Of a stretch of 64,000 bases of DNA, positions 1-9,225 are shown in pieces. Origin of the DNA: JBFONV01 sp040779335 (GTDB lineage: Bacteria; Pseudomonadota; Gammaproteobacteria; Enterobacterales; Alteromonadaceae); contig JBFONV010000006.1 of assembly GCA_040779335.1 (NCBI GenBank), positions 223,403 through 287,402 on the forward strand. Direction: 5' to 3'. A program made the translations under genes and the position numbers. The stretch's first letter is position 1. Every line of letters begins with the position of its first letter. The notes under the pieces are model-generated. The model made no database searches. It was given only the letters and a program-made list of their open reading frames with translations, and had not been told where the DNA came from.

Positions 1-1
1 A

Positions 2-595
2 ACCGTATTAGTGATCAGTCCTGAATTTGTTTTCCCTCAACTAAACCTGCGTGATCGTGATAGTCATTTTATCTTTGGCGATGTTGCCACCGCAGTAGTC
101 CTTGAAAATCAAGAAACTGCCACCGCAAAACATTGCTTTAAACTGCTAACAACCAAGCCTATTACTACTTTTTCTAACAACATTCGTAGCAACTTTGGCC
201 ATACCAATAGGTGCTCGCCTGACACTATGTTTGACGACGATAAGATGTTTGTTCAACAAGGACGCAAAGTATTTAAAGAAGTATTACCGATGGTATGCCA
301 GTTAATTGAAGCGCAGTTAGATGAAGCAAGAACGTCGGCAACCGAGCTGAAGCGCCTTTTTCTCCATCAGGCCAATATCAATATGAATACCTTTGTCGCT
401 AAGAAAATACTGGGACGAGAACCTGAAGAAAATGAAGCTCCTATCATATTAGACGAATTTGCTAATACTGCCTCAGCGGGCTCAATTATCGCATTTCATC
501 GTTACCACGACGATATGAAATCTGGCGATAAAGCACTTATTTGTTCATTTGGCGCAGGATACTCTGCTGGTTGTATTGTTATCGAACATCTCTAG
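2..595 (+). CDS. Beta-ketoacyl-ACP synthase III family protein (3' part, cut by window edge)
   Basis: Thiolase-fold condensing enzyme of the FabH type, which joins an acyl-CoA or acyl-ACP to malonyl-ACP in the cytoplasm. The reading frame is already open at base 2, so the start and the catalytic Cys lie off the left edge; the GTG at 11 is internal. The visible half has the His of FLHQAN (His codon at 365) and the Asn of the NTASAGS motif, which are two members of the Cys-His-Asn triad, and ends with the glycine-rich CSFGAGYSAG stretch. It resembles the second, longer FabH paralogues of Alteromonadales rather than housekeeping FabH. The substrate cannot be told from this fragment. Confidence 0.8.
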   Translation, partial: TVLVISPEFVFPQLNLRDRDSHFIFGDVATAVVLENQETATAKHCFKLLTTKPITTFSNNIRSNFGHTNRCSPDTMFDDDKMFVQQGRKVFKEVLPMVCQLIEAQLDEARTSATELKRLFLHQANINMNTFVAKKILGREPEENEAPIILDEFANTASAGSIIAFHRYHDDMKSGDKALICSFGAGYSAGCIVIEHL

Positions 596-685
596 ATTAT
601 CGAAGATATCAATCAATCCGATGAGGTTATACTTAACTGTTTTCTTTTGGGGATGGTTAAGTATTATTTATGACTATCGAGATAT

Positions 686-994
686 TTAGCAAAATTCATT
701 TTGCAGTAAATTAATAAGCTTACCGACAGAGTCATTAGCAACACTGTAATAAATTGTTTGTGATTCTCGGCGCGTTTTCACTAACCCATCTTGCCTCAAT
801 CGCCCTAAATGTTGAGATAAACTCGACTGGCTCAGGTCAATAAAAGCATTAAGTTCACTAACCGATAATTCCTTTTCTCCTAAATGACATAGAATCAACA
901 ACCGATTTTCATTACTCATTGCTTTAAGCAGCTCCACTGCTTGTGTTGCATTAGCTCGCATATCAGCTATATCTATTAACTTATCATTCGACAT
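686..994 (-). CDS. ArsR-family repressor, SqrR/BigR/HlyU-like (persulfide-sensor type)
   Basis: Winged-helix repressor of 102 aa. The helix-turn-helix is at about residues 44-75 (SVSELNAFIDLSQSSLSQHL, followed by a beta-wing ending in QTIYYS). It has only two cysteines, Cys36 in LLILC and Cys102 as the last residue. Their 66-residue spacing equals that of the redox/persulfide-sensing pair known in SqrR and BigR and of the equivalent pair in Vibrio HlyU. No metal-binding CxC motif of the classical ArsR type is seen. It is transcribed away from the MMPL operon at 1119, and the shared gap holds two matching inverted repeats, so it probably represses that operon and itself. Sensing of sulfane sulfur is an inference from the cysteine pattern. 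Confidence 0.85.
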   Translation of the reverse strand: MSNDKLIDIADMRANATQAVELLKAMSNENRLLILCHLGEKELSVSELNAFIDLSQSSLSQHLGRLRQDGLVKTRRESQTIYYSVANDSVGKLINLLQNEFC

Positions 995-1040
995 CTTTAA
1001 TCTTCATTTAGTTGGGATTTTAAGAAATACTTATTGATAA

Positions 1041-1089
1041 TACATTAGGACATGCTAATATAAAAGTACATTAGAAAAACCTAATATAA
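1041..1089. promoter_or_regulatory. Two tandem operator boxes, TACATTAG-N6-CTAATATAA
   Basis: Two 23-bp elements at 1041-1063 and 1067-1089 share the frame TACATTAG-N6-CTAATATAA. Each contains the perfect inverted repeat ATTAG-N6-CTAAT (1044-1059 and 1070-1085), and they repeat every 26 bp. They lie between the divergent ArsR gene and the MMPL operon, 29 bp before the TTG start at 1119. Size, symmetry and place fit binding sites for the adjacent ArsR dimer; the binding itself is inferred. Confidence 0.7.
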
Positions 1090-1118
1090 GATCAATTCTT
1101 AAATACACGGGAGTTAAA

Positions 1119-3668
1119 TTGACTTACGCTAAATTATTACAGCATGTGCTGAATAAGCCAAAACTTATTTATTCTATGGTCTTATTAATGGTCATCGCTA
1201 GTGCGTTGATGATACCAAGTCTGAACATTGATACCGATCCAGAAAATATGCTCAGTGAAGACGCTCCTGCTCGAGTATTTCACAACGAGACTAAAAACAA
1301 CTTCGCTATGCGCGACATGATAGTTGTTGGTGCAGTTAGCGATGTTAATATTTTTAATCCTGAATCGCTGCAGACCTTACACCAACTTTCACAACGTATT
1401 AGCCAAATTGACGGCGTTATTATCCAAGATTTATTGTCGTTAAGTGTCGTTGACAATATCACTCAGGAACGCGACGCAAACGGTAATAATACTGGCATCC
1501 GCTTTGAATATCTGATGCGTCAAGCGCCGACAACACTCGCTGCTAGTGCCAATATTCAAACAGCGGTAAAACGCCTGCCGATGCTAGATAACACTCTGGT
1601 TTCGGGAGATAATAAAGCCATTGCTATTTATGTGCCCATTGCCGCAAAAGATCAAAGTTACCAGATTGCTGAACAAATTAGAGCTATTATCACTGAGTTT
1701 GATAGTCAACTAGCCTTTCATATTACCGGACTTCCAGTCGCCGAAGATCAGTTTGGCTTTGAAATGTTTGTACAAATGGGCATTGCTGCCCCGATGGCTG
1801 GCTTAGCCATCTTTTTATTACTCTGGTATTTCTTTAGAAATTTTCCGCTAATTATTGCCCCCATGATCGTTGCCATGGCAACCGTGATCATCATTATGGG
1901 AACGCTTATTGGACTAGGCTTCACCGTTCATATTATGTCATCTATGATCGCAATATTCTTAATGCCTATTGCCGTAGTCGACTCGGTGCATATTTTATCT
2001 GAATTTGCCGATCGTTATAAATCCGGCGACGATGCATCAAAAGTCATCACTAAAGTGATGGGTCACCTGTTTACTCCGATGTTATTTACCTCAATAACCT
2101 CAGCAGTGGGTTTCTATTCGCTATTACTAACCCCTATCCCACCGGTAAAAATATTTGGCGCTTTCATCGGCAGTGGTATTTTACTGGCGTTCTTATTGAC
2201 CGTGATCTATTTACCCGTCTATATATCTAGACTTAGCCCAGCAACGCTAGACAAACTGCAAGCGTCAGTAAAACGTATGGAAGAAAAAGGTCGTCTTGCC
2301 AATGCCCTAGAATATTTAGGAAAATTTGCTAGTCAAAAAGTCAAAGTAATCATTATTGCTTTTATCGCCTTGTTTATTGTCAGTATCGAAGGGATCACCC
2401 GAATCGAAATCAACGATAATCCAATAAACTGGTTTAAAGCCGATCACGAAATCCGCGTTGCCGACAAAGTATTAAACAAACATTTTGCCGGTACTTATGA
2501 TGCTTGGTTAGTTTTTGAAAACCAATCTGATGCCAACCAACAAGCATTGGCTGATTTTAACAATTTATACAATCAAGCTAAAACGCTAGGCTTAAAAAGC
2601 GCAACGCTTGATAACTTGCTTACTAAAAATCCATCATCGCCTTTTAGCCAAGAACTATTAGTACAAGTTGATGATTTAAATTTCAGTACCGAAGGCGAAA
2701 TTCAAATATTAGTCACCCAAATGTATGATATTGCTGATAAAGCTTATACACAGAATAAAACCTTTTTAACCCCTAGTGTATTGAACTGGTTAGCCGATTT
2801 ACAACAAGCGATCACGCAAACTGAGTTAGTCGGCAAAGCCAATGGCTTAGCGGATATTGTAAAAACCGTGAATAGAGAATTACATTCAGGTGAGGACAAA
2901 GGTGCGATCATCCCACCAACCAGTAACGGTGTCGCACAAACGTTATTACAATATCAATCATCTCACCGCCCTAATGATTTATGGCATTTTGTCAGCAAAG
3001 ATTACCAAAAAAGTTTGTTATGGTTGCAAATGACCAGCGGCGATAATCAACATACCAGCAAAGTGGTCGCTTGGGTTGAAGACTATGTTGCCGAAAATCC
3101 ACCGCCAGAAAACATTAGCTTCAATTGGGCAGGTAAATCTTATCTGAACATTGTCTGGCAAGACGCTATGGTGAGCGGCATGCTAAGCAGTTTACTGTCA
3201 TCGTTCGTGATTGTATTTATTATGATGGCCTTGTTGTTTAGATCACTGAAATACGGCATTTTAGCTATGCTGCCACTTACCTTTACTATCTCCATGATTT
3301 ATGGACTAATCGGCTGGTTTAACAAGCCCTATGACATGCCTATTGCCGTGTTATCAGCACTGACATTAGGGTTATCGATTGATTTTGCTATTCACTTTTT
3401 ACAACGAGCGAGAGAGCTTGAAAAAGAAACCGGTAGTTTAACTCAAGCACTAAAATTGATGTTTGAAGAACCAAGCAGAGCCATCGCCCGCAACGCCATT
3501 GTTATTGCTATCGGCTTTACTCCGCTATTGTTGTCACCTTTAGTGCCTTATATCACTGTCGGTTTTTTCTTAGCCAGTATCATGATGCTTTCGGCGCTGG
3601 TTACCTTAGTTTTGCTGCCAGCATTACTCAAGCTAACAGCGAAGAAAGCCACCGTAGAATCGCTATAA
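1119..3668 (+). CDS. MMPL/RND-family exporter, HpnN-like
   Basis: Inner-membrane RND transporter of the MMPL (hydrophobe exporter) branch, 849 aa. The layout is TM1 at 17-34, a periplasmic loop, a sterol-sensing-like membrane bundle at about 220-370, TM7 at about 409-425, a second periplasmic loop, and a second bundle at about 690-840 with the GLSIDFAIHFLQRARE signature. It starts at TTG, with GGGAG at 1109-1113 five bases upstream. The LolA-like and barrel genes follow at once, so it likely forms a trans-envelope export route with them. Likely substrates are lipids or other hydrophobic molecules, but the sequence does not show which. Control by the ArsR boxes upstream is probable. Confidence 0.85.
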   Translation: MTYAKLLQHVLNKPKLIYSMVLLMVIASALMIPSLNIDTDPENMLSEDAPARVFHNETKNNFAMRDMIVVGAVSDVNIFNPESLQTLHQLSQRISQIDGVIIQDLLSLSVVDNITQERDANGNNTGIRFEYLMRQAPTTLAASANIQTAVKRLPMLDNTLVSGDNKAIAIYVPIAAKDQSYQIAEQIRAIITEFDSQLAFHITGLPVAEDQFGFEMFVQMGIAAPMAGLAIFLLLWYFFRNFPLIIAPMIVAMATVIIIMGTLIGLGFTVHIMSSMIAIFLMPIAVVDSVHILSEFADRYKSGDDASKVITKVMGHLFTPMLFTSITSAVGFYSLLLTPIPPVKIFGAFIGSGILLAFLLTVIYLPVYISRLSPATLDKLQASVKRMEEKGRLANALEYLGKFASQKVKVIIIAFIALFIVSIEGITRIEINDNPINWFKADHEIRVADKVLNKHFAGTYDAWLVFENQSDANQQALADFNNLYNQAKTLGLKSATLDNLLTKNPSSPFSQELLVQVDDLNFSTEGEIQILVTQMYDIADKAYTQNKTFLTPSVLNWLADLQQAITQTELVGKANGLADIVKTVNRELHSGEDKGAIIPPTSNGVAQTLLQYQSSHRPNDLWHFVSKDYQKSLLWLQMTSGDNQHTSKVVAWVEDYVAENPPPENISFNWAGKSYLNIVWQDAMVSGMLSSLLSSFVIVFIMMALLFRSLKYGILAMLPLTFTISMIYGLIGWFNKPYDMPIAVLSALTLGLSIDFAIHFLQRARELEKETGSLTQALKLMFEEPSRAIARNAIVIAIGFTPLLLSPLVPYITVGFFLASIMMLSALVTLVLLPALLKLTAKKATVESL

Positions 3669-3678
3669 GGAATTTTTG

Positions 3679-4476
3679 ATGAAAACAATGACACAATTTT
3701 TTTTACTATCAATACTATTGCTGACATCAGCGCACAATAGCTATGCTCAGGACTTAACCTCAGCCGACGATATTGTTACCCAAGCTAATTTAGCCGCTTA
3801 CTATGCGGGTGATGACGGTCGCACAGAAGCGCGCATGGTGATTGTTGACAGCAGTGGCAACAAACAAATGCGTCAGTTCACGATATTAAGAAAAGATCAG
3901 CAAGATCTCGGTGATCAAGATATGTTGGTGTTTTTTTCTCGTCCAACCGATGTTAGCGGCACAGTATTTCGAGTCACCAAAAAAGTCGAAAGTGACGATG
4001 ATCGATGGTTATATTTACCGGCTTTAGATCTGGTAAAACGGATTTCTGCTGGCGACAAAAGAACCTCTTTCGTCGGTACGCATTTCTTCTACGAAGACGT
4101 ATCTGGTCGTAATCCTAAAGAAGACAACTTTACCTTAGTTGCCACCGACGATAAATTTTATACATTAAAAGCGATCCCTAAAGACGCCAATAGCGTTGAG
4201 TTTGCCTATTACATCGCAAAAATTGATAAACAAACCTTTATTCCGATGCACGTCAGCTATTTTAACAGCGCTGATCAAGTGCAGCGTGAAATGGAAGTAC
4301 TGAAAACTCAAGAGGTTGAAGGTATTACTACGGTTATGCACTCTAAAATTACGCAAATGTCAGATCATAGTTACACTGAAATGCAATTTAGAAATGTTAA
4401 CTACAATTTGGGACTTCCTGATGACATTTTTTCAGAACGCAGTCTCCGTAATCCTCCTAAAGCTTGGCTAAAATAA
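3679..4476 (+). CDS. LolA-like outer-membrane lipoprotein-sorting protein
   Basis: Exported periplasmic protein of about 265 aa with a signal peptide at residues 1-24 (hydrophobic FFLLSILLLTSA core). The body resembles the outer-membrane lipoprotein-sorting family, with RWLYLPALDLVKRIS and the GTHFFYEDVSGR motif typical of LolA-like partners of MMPL transporters. The ATG at 3679 is preferred over a TTG just before it because AAGGAA lies six to seven bases upstream. It follows the transporter by 10 bases and the barrel gene starts one base after its stop. It may carry a hydrophobic substrate across the periplasm between the MMPL pump and the barrel; this role is inferred from fold and context. 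Confidence 0.8.
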   Translation: MKTMTQFFLLSILLLTSAHNSYAQDLTSADDIVTQANLAAYYAGDDGRTEARMVIVDSSGNKQMRQFTILRKDQQDLGDQDMLVFFSRPTDVSGTVFRVTKKVESDDDRWLYLPALDLVKRISAGDKRTSFVGTHFFYEDVSGRNPKEDNFTLVATDDKFYTLKAIPKDANSVEFAYYIAKIDKQTFIPMHVSYFNSADQVQREMEVLKTQEVEGITTVMHSKITQMSDHSYTEMQFRNVNYNLGLPDDIFSERSLRNPPKAWLK

Positions 4477-4477
4477 A

Positions 4478-5776
4478 ATGTTCAGTACATCTAAATTGAC
4501 CAGATCGTTGTTATTGCTCGCGGTTATTCATTTACCTGCACTAGCAACCACTGAAGAAGATCCCTTTGCTGACGAAAGCTGGGGTGATAACAGTTGGGCA
4601 GAAGAAAGTGCCCAGCCGTGGAAATTAAATGGCTTTATAGAAGCTGGACAAGGGACGTTTTTACAAAATAATGTCGTTAATTCTGATTCTTCACTCAGTG
4701 AAATCAATGCTCGACTGGATTTTAGTTACCAGCATGAGCTATTTGATTTTACCGCAAAAGGTGATTTACGCTACGATGACGTGCTAGCAGACACCTTTTG
4801 GCAAACACGTGAGCTTAACGTAGCCTTTAGCCCTTTGTCATATTTAGACGTAAAACTCGGCCGTCAAGTATTAACGTGGGGGACGGGTGATTACCTTTTC
4901 CTTAATGATCTGTTTCCTAAAGACTGGCAATCTTTCTTTTCTGGACGAGACGATGAATACTTAAAAGCCGCTTCTGATAGTTTGCGTACTTCATGGTATT
5001 TCAGCAACATAACCTTAGACTTAGCCTACACCCCTGACTTTACTCCCGATAATTATATTACCGGTGAACGATTTTCATTTTTCTCGCCGCAATGGCAAGA
5101 CAATATCGCTCCAGCAAGTCAATTTAAAGTTGATCAAACCAACAATGAGCAATGGTCTGCACGTCTTGCTAGCAATTACCAGGGCATAGAATACGCTCTC
5201 TACGGCTATCATGGTTTTTGGACGACTCCAGTAGGTGTCAATTCGATAGGAATGCCCTATTTCCCAAGGCTAAACTCTTGGGGAGCGAGTGTTCGTATGC
5301 CCATCGGAGACGGTATCTTTAATAGTGAATTTTCCATCTATAACAGTAGCGAAGATGGTTCAGGAACATCACCACTAATCGCCAACGGACAACGTCGATT
5401 TTTAATCGGTTATGAACAAGAGTTAATCAAAAACCTTACCGCTAGTGTGCAATATTACGTCGAGCAAACTAAAGATTATCAAGCATTTAAAGCAAGCTCT
5501 AGCTTGCCTGATCAGCTTGTCGATGAATATAGACAATTACTGACGTTGAGGTTGCGATACATGGCCTTGCAACAAAAACTAGTTGCCTCAGTTTTTGCCT
5601 TTTATTCACCAACCGACTCAGACGCTTATATCAAACCGTCGATCAATTACCGCTATAACGACAATTGGTCTTATGCTGTTGGTGCGAACCTATTTACTGG
5701 TAAAGATGACTTTAGTTTCTTTGGTCAGCATCAAAACAATACCAATGTTTGGGCACGTGTTCGTTTTCAATTCTAA
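4478..5776 (+). CDS. Outer-membrane beta-barrel protein (DUF1302-like porin)
   Basis: A 432-aa protein with a signal peptide ending near residue 23 (LPALA), an acidic Trp-rich linker, then amphipathic strands rich in Tyr and Trp, and a C-terminal WARVRFQF strand ending in Phe, the usual barrel-insertion signal. It resembles the barrels encoded beside MMPL exporters (DUF1302/alginate-export-like). Its start is one base after the LolA-like stop, so translation is probably coupled. It most likely provides the outer-membrane exit of the same export system. The family name is less certain than the barrel topology. Confidence 0.75.
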   Translation: MFSTSKLTRSLLLLAVIHLPALATTEEDPFADESWGDNSWAEESAQPWKLNGFIEAGQGTFLQNNVVNSDSSLSEINARLDFSYQHELFDFTAKGDLRYDDVLADTFWQTRELNVAFSPLSYLDVKLGRQVLTWGTGDYLFLNDLFPKDWQSFFSGRDDEYLKAASDSLRTSWYFSNITLDLAYTPDFTPDNYITGERFSFFSPQWQDNIAPASQFKVDQTNNEQWSARLASNYQGIEYALYGYHGFWTTPVGVNSIGMPYFPRLNSWGASVRMPIGDGIFNSEFSIYNSSEDGSGTSPLIANGQRRFLIGYEQELIKNLTASVQYYVEQTKDYQAFKASSSLPDQLVDEYRQLLTLRLRYMALQQKLVASVFAFYSPTDSDAYIKPSINYRYNDNWSYAVGANLFTGKDDFSFFGQHQNNTNVWARVRFQF

Positions 5777-5834
5777 TGAGCAGCATTTGCCCGATATTGT
5801 TTGCAAAAAAGTACAACATTAGAGGTATTAACAT

Positions 5835-6062
5835 ATGAAAGAACTTAGCGTAGAGATTGCCGTTTATCGGTTTGCAGGAGTAATGACTTTACTCTCTGTA
5901 GCCCTAACCTATTGGGTATCACCACTTTTTGTCTGGTTTACCGTATTTATAGGTGCGAATTTACTACAATTTTCATTCACTGGCTTTTGCCCTGCCGCGA
6001 TGGTTTTTAAAAAGCTGGGTCTAAAAACTGAAGCGGAAATTGCCACATCGTCAACAAAATAA
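5835..6062 (+). CDS. DUF2892 (YgaP-type) small membrane protein
   Basis: A 75-aa protein with two membrane segments (about 14-30 and 32-50) around the DUF2892 signature FTGFCPAAMVFKKLG. This is the domain that follows rhodanese in E. coli YgaP and often stands alone next to sulfur-handling genes and ArsR regulators. It is preceded by AGAGG at 5820-5824 and is the last gene before a strong terminator. Its presence strengthens the idea that the ArsR/MMPL operon answers to reactive sulfur. The Cys of GFCP is the obvious candidate active or sensing residue. Confidence 0.8.
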   Translation: MKELSVEIAVYRFAGVMTLLSVALTYWVSPLFVWFTVFIGANLLQFSFTGFCPAAMVFKKLGLKTEAEIATSSTK

Positions 6063-6077
6063 CCGACTAACCACAAC

Positions 6078-6105
6078 AAAAAGGCTATCCGTGGATAGCC
6101 TTTTT
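6078..6105. terminator. Bidirectional rho-independent terminator
   Basis: Perfect 13-bp inverted repeat AAAAAGGCTATCC / GGATAGCCTTTTT with a 2-base loop. It lies between the end of the DUF2892 gene (plus strand) and the end of the RND permease (minus strand), with T-runs on both strands. Confidence 0.9.
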
Positions 6106-6126
6106 AGTATCAATTTAAAAATATTT

Positions 6127-9100
6127 TCAATTAGACGGTCGATATTTAATACCAAATGCCATCGCATAAAACACCGGTAACACCACTAAGGTCAGTACTG
6201 TCGCAAAACCTAAACCAAACATGATAGTGACCGCCATCGAGCGGAAAAACACATCAAATAGCAACGGTAACATTCCTAAAATAGTAGTAATTGCCGCCAT
6301 CGCCACGGGACGTACACGACTGACGCCTGATTGCACAATAGCTTGATATGGCGTAGTTCCTTGTGCTAACTCAAGGTTTATCTGGTCAACTAAGACAATG
6401 CCATTTTTGATCAGCATTCCAGATAAACTTAACAACCCCAATAATGCCATAAAACTAAAGGGAGCATTCATTGATAACAAGCCAAACGCGACGCCAATGA
6501 TCGCCAATGGTACGGTTGTCCATATAATTGCAGTGGTTTTCAATGAATTGAATAACAAAACGGTTATCGCAAACATCGCCAAATAGCCAAGAGGCAATGA
6601 ACCGAAAATAGCTTTTTTAGCGTCGTTTGAAGACTCATACTCTCCGCCCCATTCCAATTGATAGCCATGCGGTAATGGAATGTTTTCAACACCACTTCTG
6701 ACACGGGAAAATAGTTTAGCGGCAGTTTCATCACCTAGCACGTTATGATCGGCCATGATGGTGATAGTCCGCTTTCTATCACGGCGCATCATCAAGCCAT
6801 CTTCCCATTCAACATCAAAGCCATTAACCACTTGGGTTATCGGTAAATACAGGTTCAGTACTGGGCTATAAATTTGCAAGTCTTGCAAACTATCAACACT
6901 TAAACGCTCTTCCTTGGGCGATCGGGCGATAATCGGCAACATTTGTGTACCATCTCGATATAAGCCGACTCGACTTCCCGAGAAACTGGTCAGTAATAGC
7001 TGATCAACATCAGATTTATTGATACCTAAACGCCGGGCTTTTTGCTCATTGAGTTGTGGGCGAATAACTTTACTGCGTTCTCTCCAATCATCTTTAATAT
7101 TAAACGCGCCACTATCAGCGCGAAAAACCGCCTGTGTTTGTTCAGAAAGCTGTCTTAACACATCAGGATCTGGCCCAGAAAACCTTGCTTCAATTTTGGC
7201 ATTAGTAGAAGGGCCTATTTCCATGCGTTTTATTTTTATTTGGGCATCTAAAAAGTTTGCACTAGTATAAGCTCGCAGGTCCGCCATTACAGGGGCGAGC
7301 ATCTCTCTATCGCTTAAACGAATGATCAATTGACCATACGCAGGATAAGATTTCTCTGGCGCGTAAGTCAGCATAAAACGCGGAACGCCTTGACCAACCG
7401 AGGCGGTAACATCAACAACACTTTCTTTGGCGAGTAAGTAATTTTCTATTTCGGCCAAATCCGCTTGCGTCTGCCTAATATCACTGCCTTGGTAACGCCA
7501 GTAATCTAAATAGAACATCGGCGTGTTCGAGGCCGGAAAAAATGAATTTTTCACCATGGAAAAACTCACTATAGCAACGGCTAATAATGCCAGCATGCTG
7601 ACCACCGTTAACCAACGAAAACGCATACAAGTGTCTAATAACTTTTTATATACTGTGAATAATACCCCTTGATAGGGATCGCTCACATGGCTATCAGAGA
7701 ATCGCGCATCTACAGGGTTATCACTTTGATTTTTGCTTTTACTTGGCTCTTTAAACATTAAATTAGCAAAAAATGGTGTTAACGTTATTGCTGTAATCCA
7801 ACTCAACAATAACGAAATAAGCAACACATAAAACAAACTACCAGCGAATTCTCCTGTCGCGTCAGCACTTAAACCAATTGGCGCAAACGCGGTTATGCCA
7901 ATAACAGTAGCACCAAGCAATGGCCATTTAGTTTGCTCTACAATACTAACCGAGGCCTGTAATTTACTCATGCCGCGCTGCAAACCAATGAGAATACCTT
8001 CGGTGATCACAATGGCATTATCCACCAACATACCAAGTGCAATAATCAGTGCGCCTAATGATATTCGCTGTAAATCAATGGCCAGCAATTTCATAAAAAT
8101 AAACGTTCCCAGCACGGTTAACAGTAAAATTAAGCCAATAAGCAAACCGCTGCGCATTCCCATGAAAATCAACAACACGAAAATAACAATTGCCACAGCT
8201 TCCGCGAGGCTGACAATAAAACCATTAACAGAATTTTCAACTTCACTAGGCTGGTTATAAACATTATGAATTTCCATGCCTATTGGTCGTTGATATTCTA
8301 TCTCTTGAATACGCTTATCTAATGCTTTGCCAATATCAACCACGTTAACACCACTAGCAAAAGACACCGCCACTAGTAACGCTTGTTTACCGCCATAACG
8401 AACAATGTTTCTTGGTACTTCTGCGTATTGTCGACTCACTTTGGCAACATCACCAAGGTAAATTAATTTTGACGATCCCGGGTTAGAAATTAGCAAGCTT
8501 TCAAGCTCTTTAACGTTTTGAAACTCACCAGTAGGATGAAGACGAATAGACTCACTGCTCACCTTAATTTTACCGGCGTTGGATACGGTATTTTGGTTTT
8601 TGAGCAATTGATAGATTTGTGTGGGTGATATACCAAAGGACGATAATTTATGTGAGGATATTTCAACAACGACTTGGGCTTGTTGCTCTCCGGCGGTGGT
8701 CACTTTACCGACACCGTCGACTAAAACGAGTTCTCGGCGTAAAAAGTCAACATAATCATGGAGTTCATCATATGAATAACCATCGCCAGTCACGGCAAGC
8801 ATCACGCCATACACATCAGCAAAATCATCTTTTATAATAGGCTTCATTACGCCTTGGGGCAGATTAGTGCTGGCGTCATTGACCTTACGACGTAGTTCAT
8901 CCCAAATTTGCTGTAAATCATTCTTCCGATAGGTGCTTTTCATTTCAATGGTAATTTGCGACATACCGGGAGATGAAATTGAGGTAACATAATCAACATA
9001 AGGCAATTGCTGAATAGCATTCTCTAAAGGGTAGGTGACTTCTTCCTCCACTTGCTGAGGACTTGCACCAGGATACATAGTAATAACCATGGCTTTTTTT

Positions 9101-9225
9101 ATTGTGAACTCAGGATCTTCTAACTGACCAAGACCTAAATAAGAGAGCACACCACCAATAAGTAACAGTAACGCAAACATCCAACTGATGATGCTTTTTT
9201 CGATAGATAACTTAGCTAAGCTCAT
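6127..9225 (-). CDS. RND multidrug efflux permease (AcrB/VexF-like)
   Basis: Inner-membrane proton-driven pump of 1032 aa, usual length for the HAE1-type RND family. TM1 is at 12-31, the first porter domain follows, then TMs from about 333, a central cytoplasmic linker rich in Ser and Asp, the second porter domain, and the last TMs from about 860 to 1025. The TM4 signature is LVDN (400-403) instead of the LVDD of AcrB, so one of the two proton-relay Asp is Asn; this is common in some RND subfamilies. Its ATG overlaps the stop of the adaptor gene as TAATG, so the two are translationally coupled. No TolC-type gene is in the window. Substrates are not predictable. Confidence 0.9.
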   Translation of the reverse strand: MSLAKLSIEKSIISWMFALLLLIGGVLSYLGLGQLEDPEFTIKKAMVITMYPGASPQQVEEEVTYPLENAIQQLPYVDYVTSISSPGMSQITIEMKSTYRKNDLQQIWDELRRKVNDASTNLPQGVMKPIIKDDFADVYGVMLAVTGDGYSYDELHDYVDFLRRELVLVDGVGKVTTAGEQQAQVVVEISSHKLSSFGISPTQIYQLLKNQNTVSNAGKIKVSSESIRLHPTGEFQNVKELESLLISNPGSSKLIYLGDVAKVSRQYAEVPRNIVRYGGKQALLVAVSFASGVNVVDIGKALDKRIQEIEYQRPIGMEIHNVYNQPSEVENSVNGFIVSLAEAVAIVIFVLLIFMGMRSGLLIGLILLLTVLGTFIFMKLLAIDLQRISLGALIIALGMLVDNAIVITEGILIGLQRGMSKLQASVSIVEQTKWPLLGATVIGITAFAPIGLSADATGEFAGSLFYVLLISLLLSWITAITLTPFFANLMFKEPSKSKNQSDNPVDARFSDSHVSDPYQGVLFTVYKKLLDTCMRFRWLTVVSMLALLAVAIVSFSMVKNSFFPASNTPMFYLDYWRYQGSDIRQTQADLAEIENYLLAKESVVDVTASVGQGVPRFMLTYAPEKSYPAYGQLIIRLSDREMLAPVMADLRAYTSANFLDAQIKIKRMEIGPSTNAKIEARFSGPDPDVLRQLSEQTQAVFRADSGAFNIKDDWRERSKVIRPQLNEQKARRLGINKSDVDQLLLTSFSGSRVGLYRDGTQMLPIIARSPKEERLSVDSLQDLQIYSPVLNLYLPITQVVNGFDVEWEDGLMMRRDRKRTITIMADHNVLGDETAAKLFSRVRSGVENIPLPHGYQLEWGGEYESSNDAKKAIFGSLPLGYLAMFAITVLLFNSLKTTAIIWTTVPLAIIGVAFGLLSMNAPFSFMALLGLLSLSGMLIKNGIVLVDQINLELAQGTTPYQAIVQSGVSRVRPVAMAAITTILGMLPLLFDVFFRSMAVTIMFGLGFATVLTLVVLPVFYAMAFGIKYRPSN

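Noticed and set aside
11..595. GTG at base 11 as start of the FabH-like gene
   Set aside because: The frame is open to the window edge and the N-terminal half of the fold, including the catalytic Cys, would be missing.
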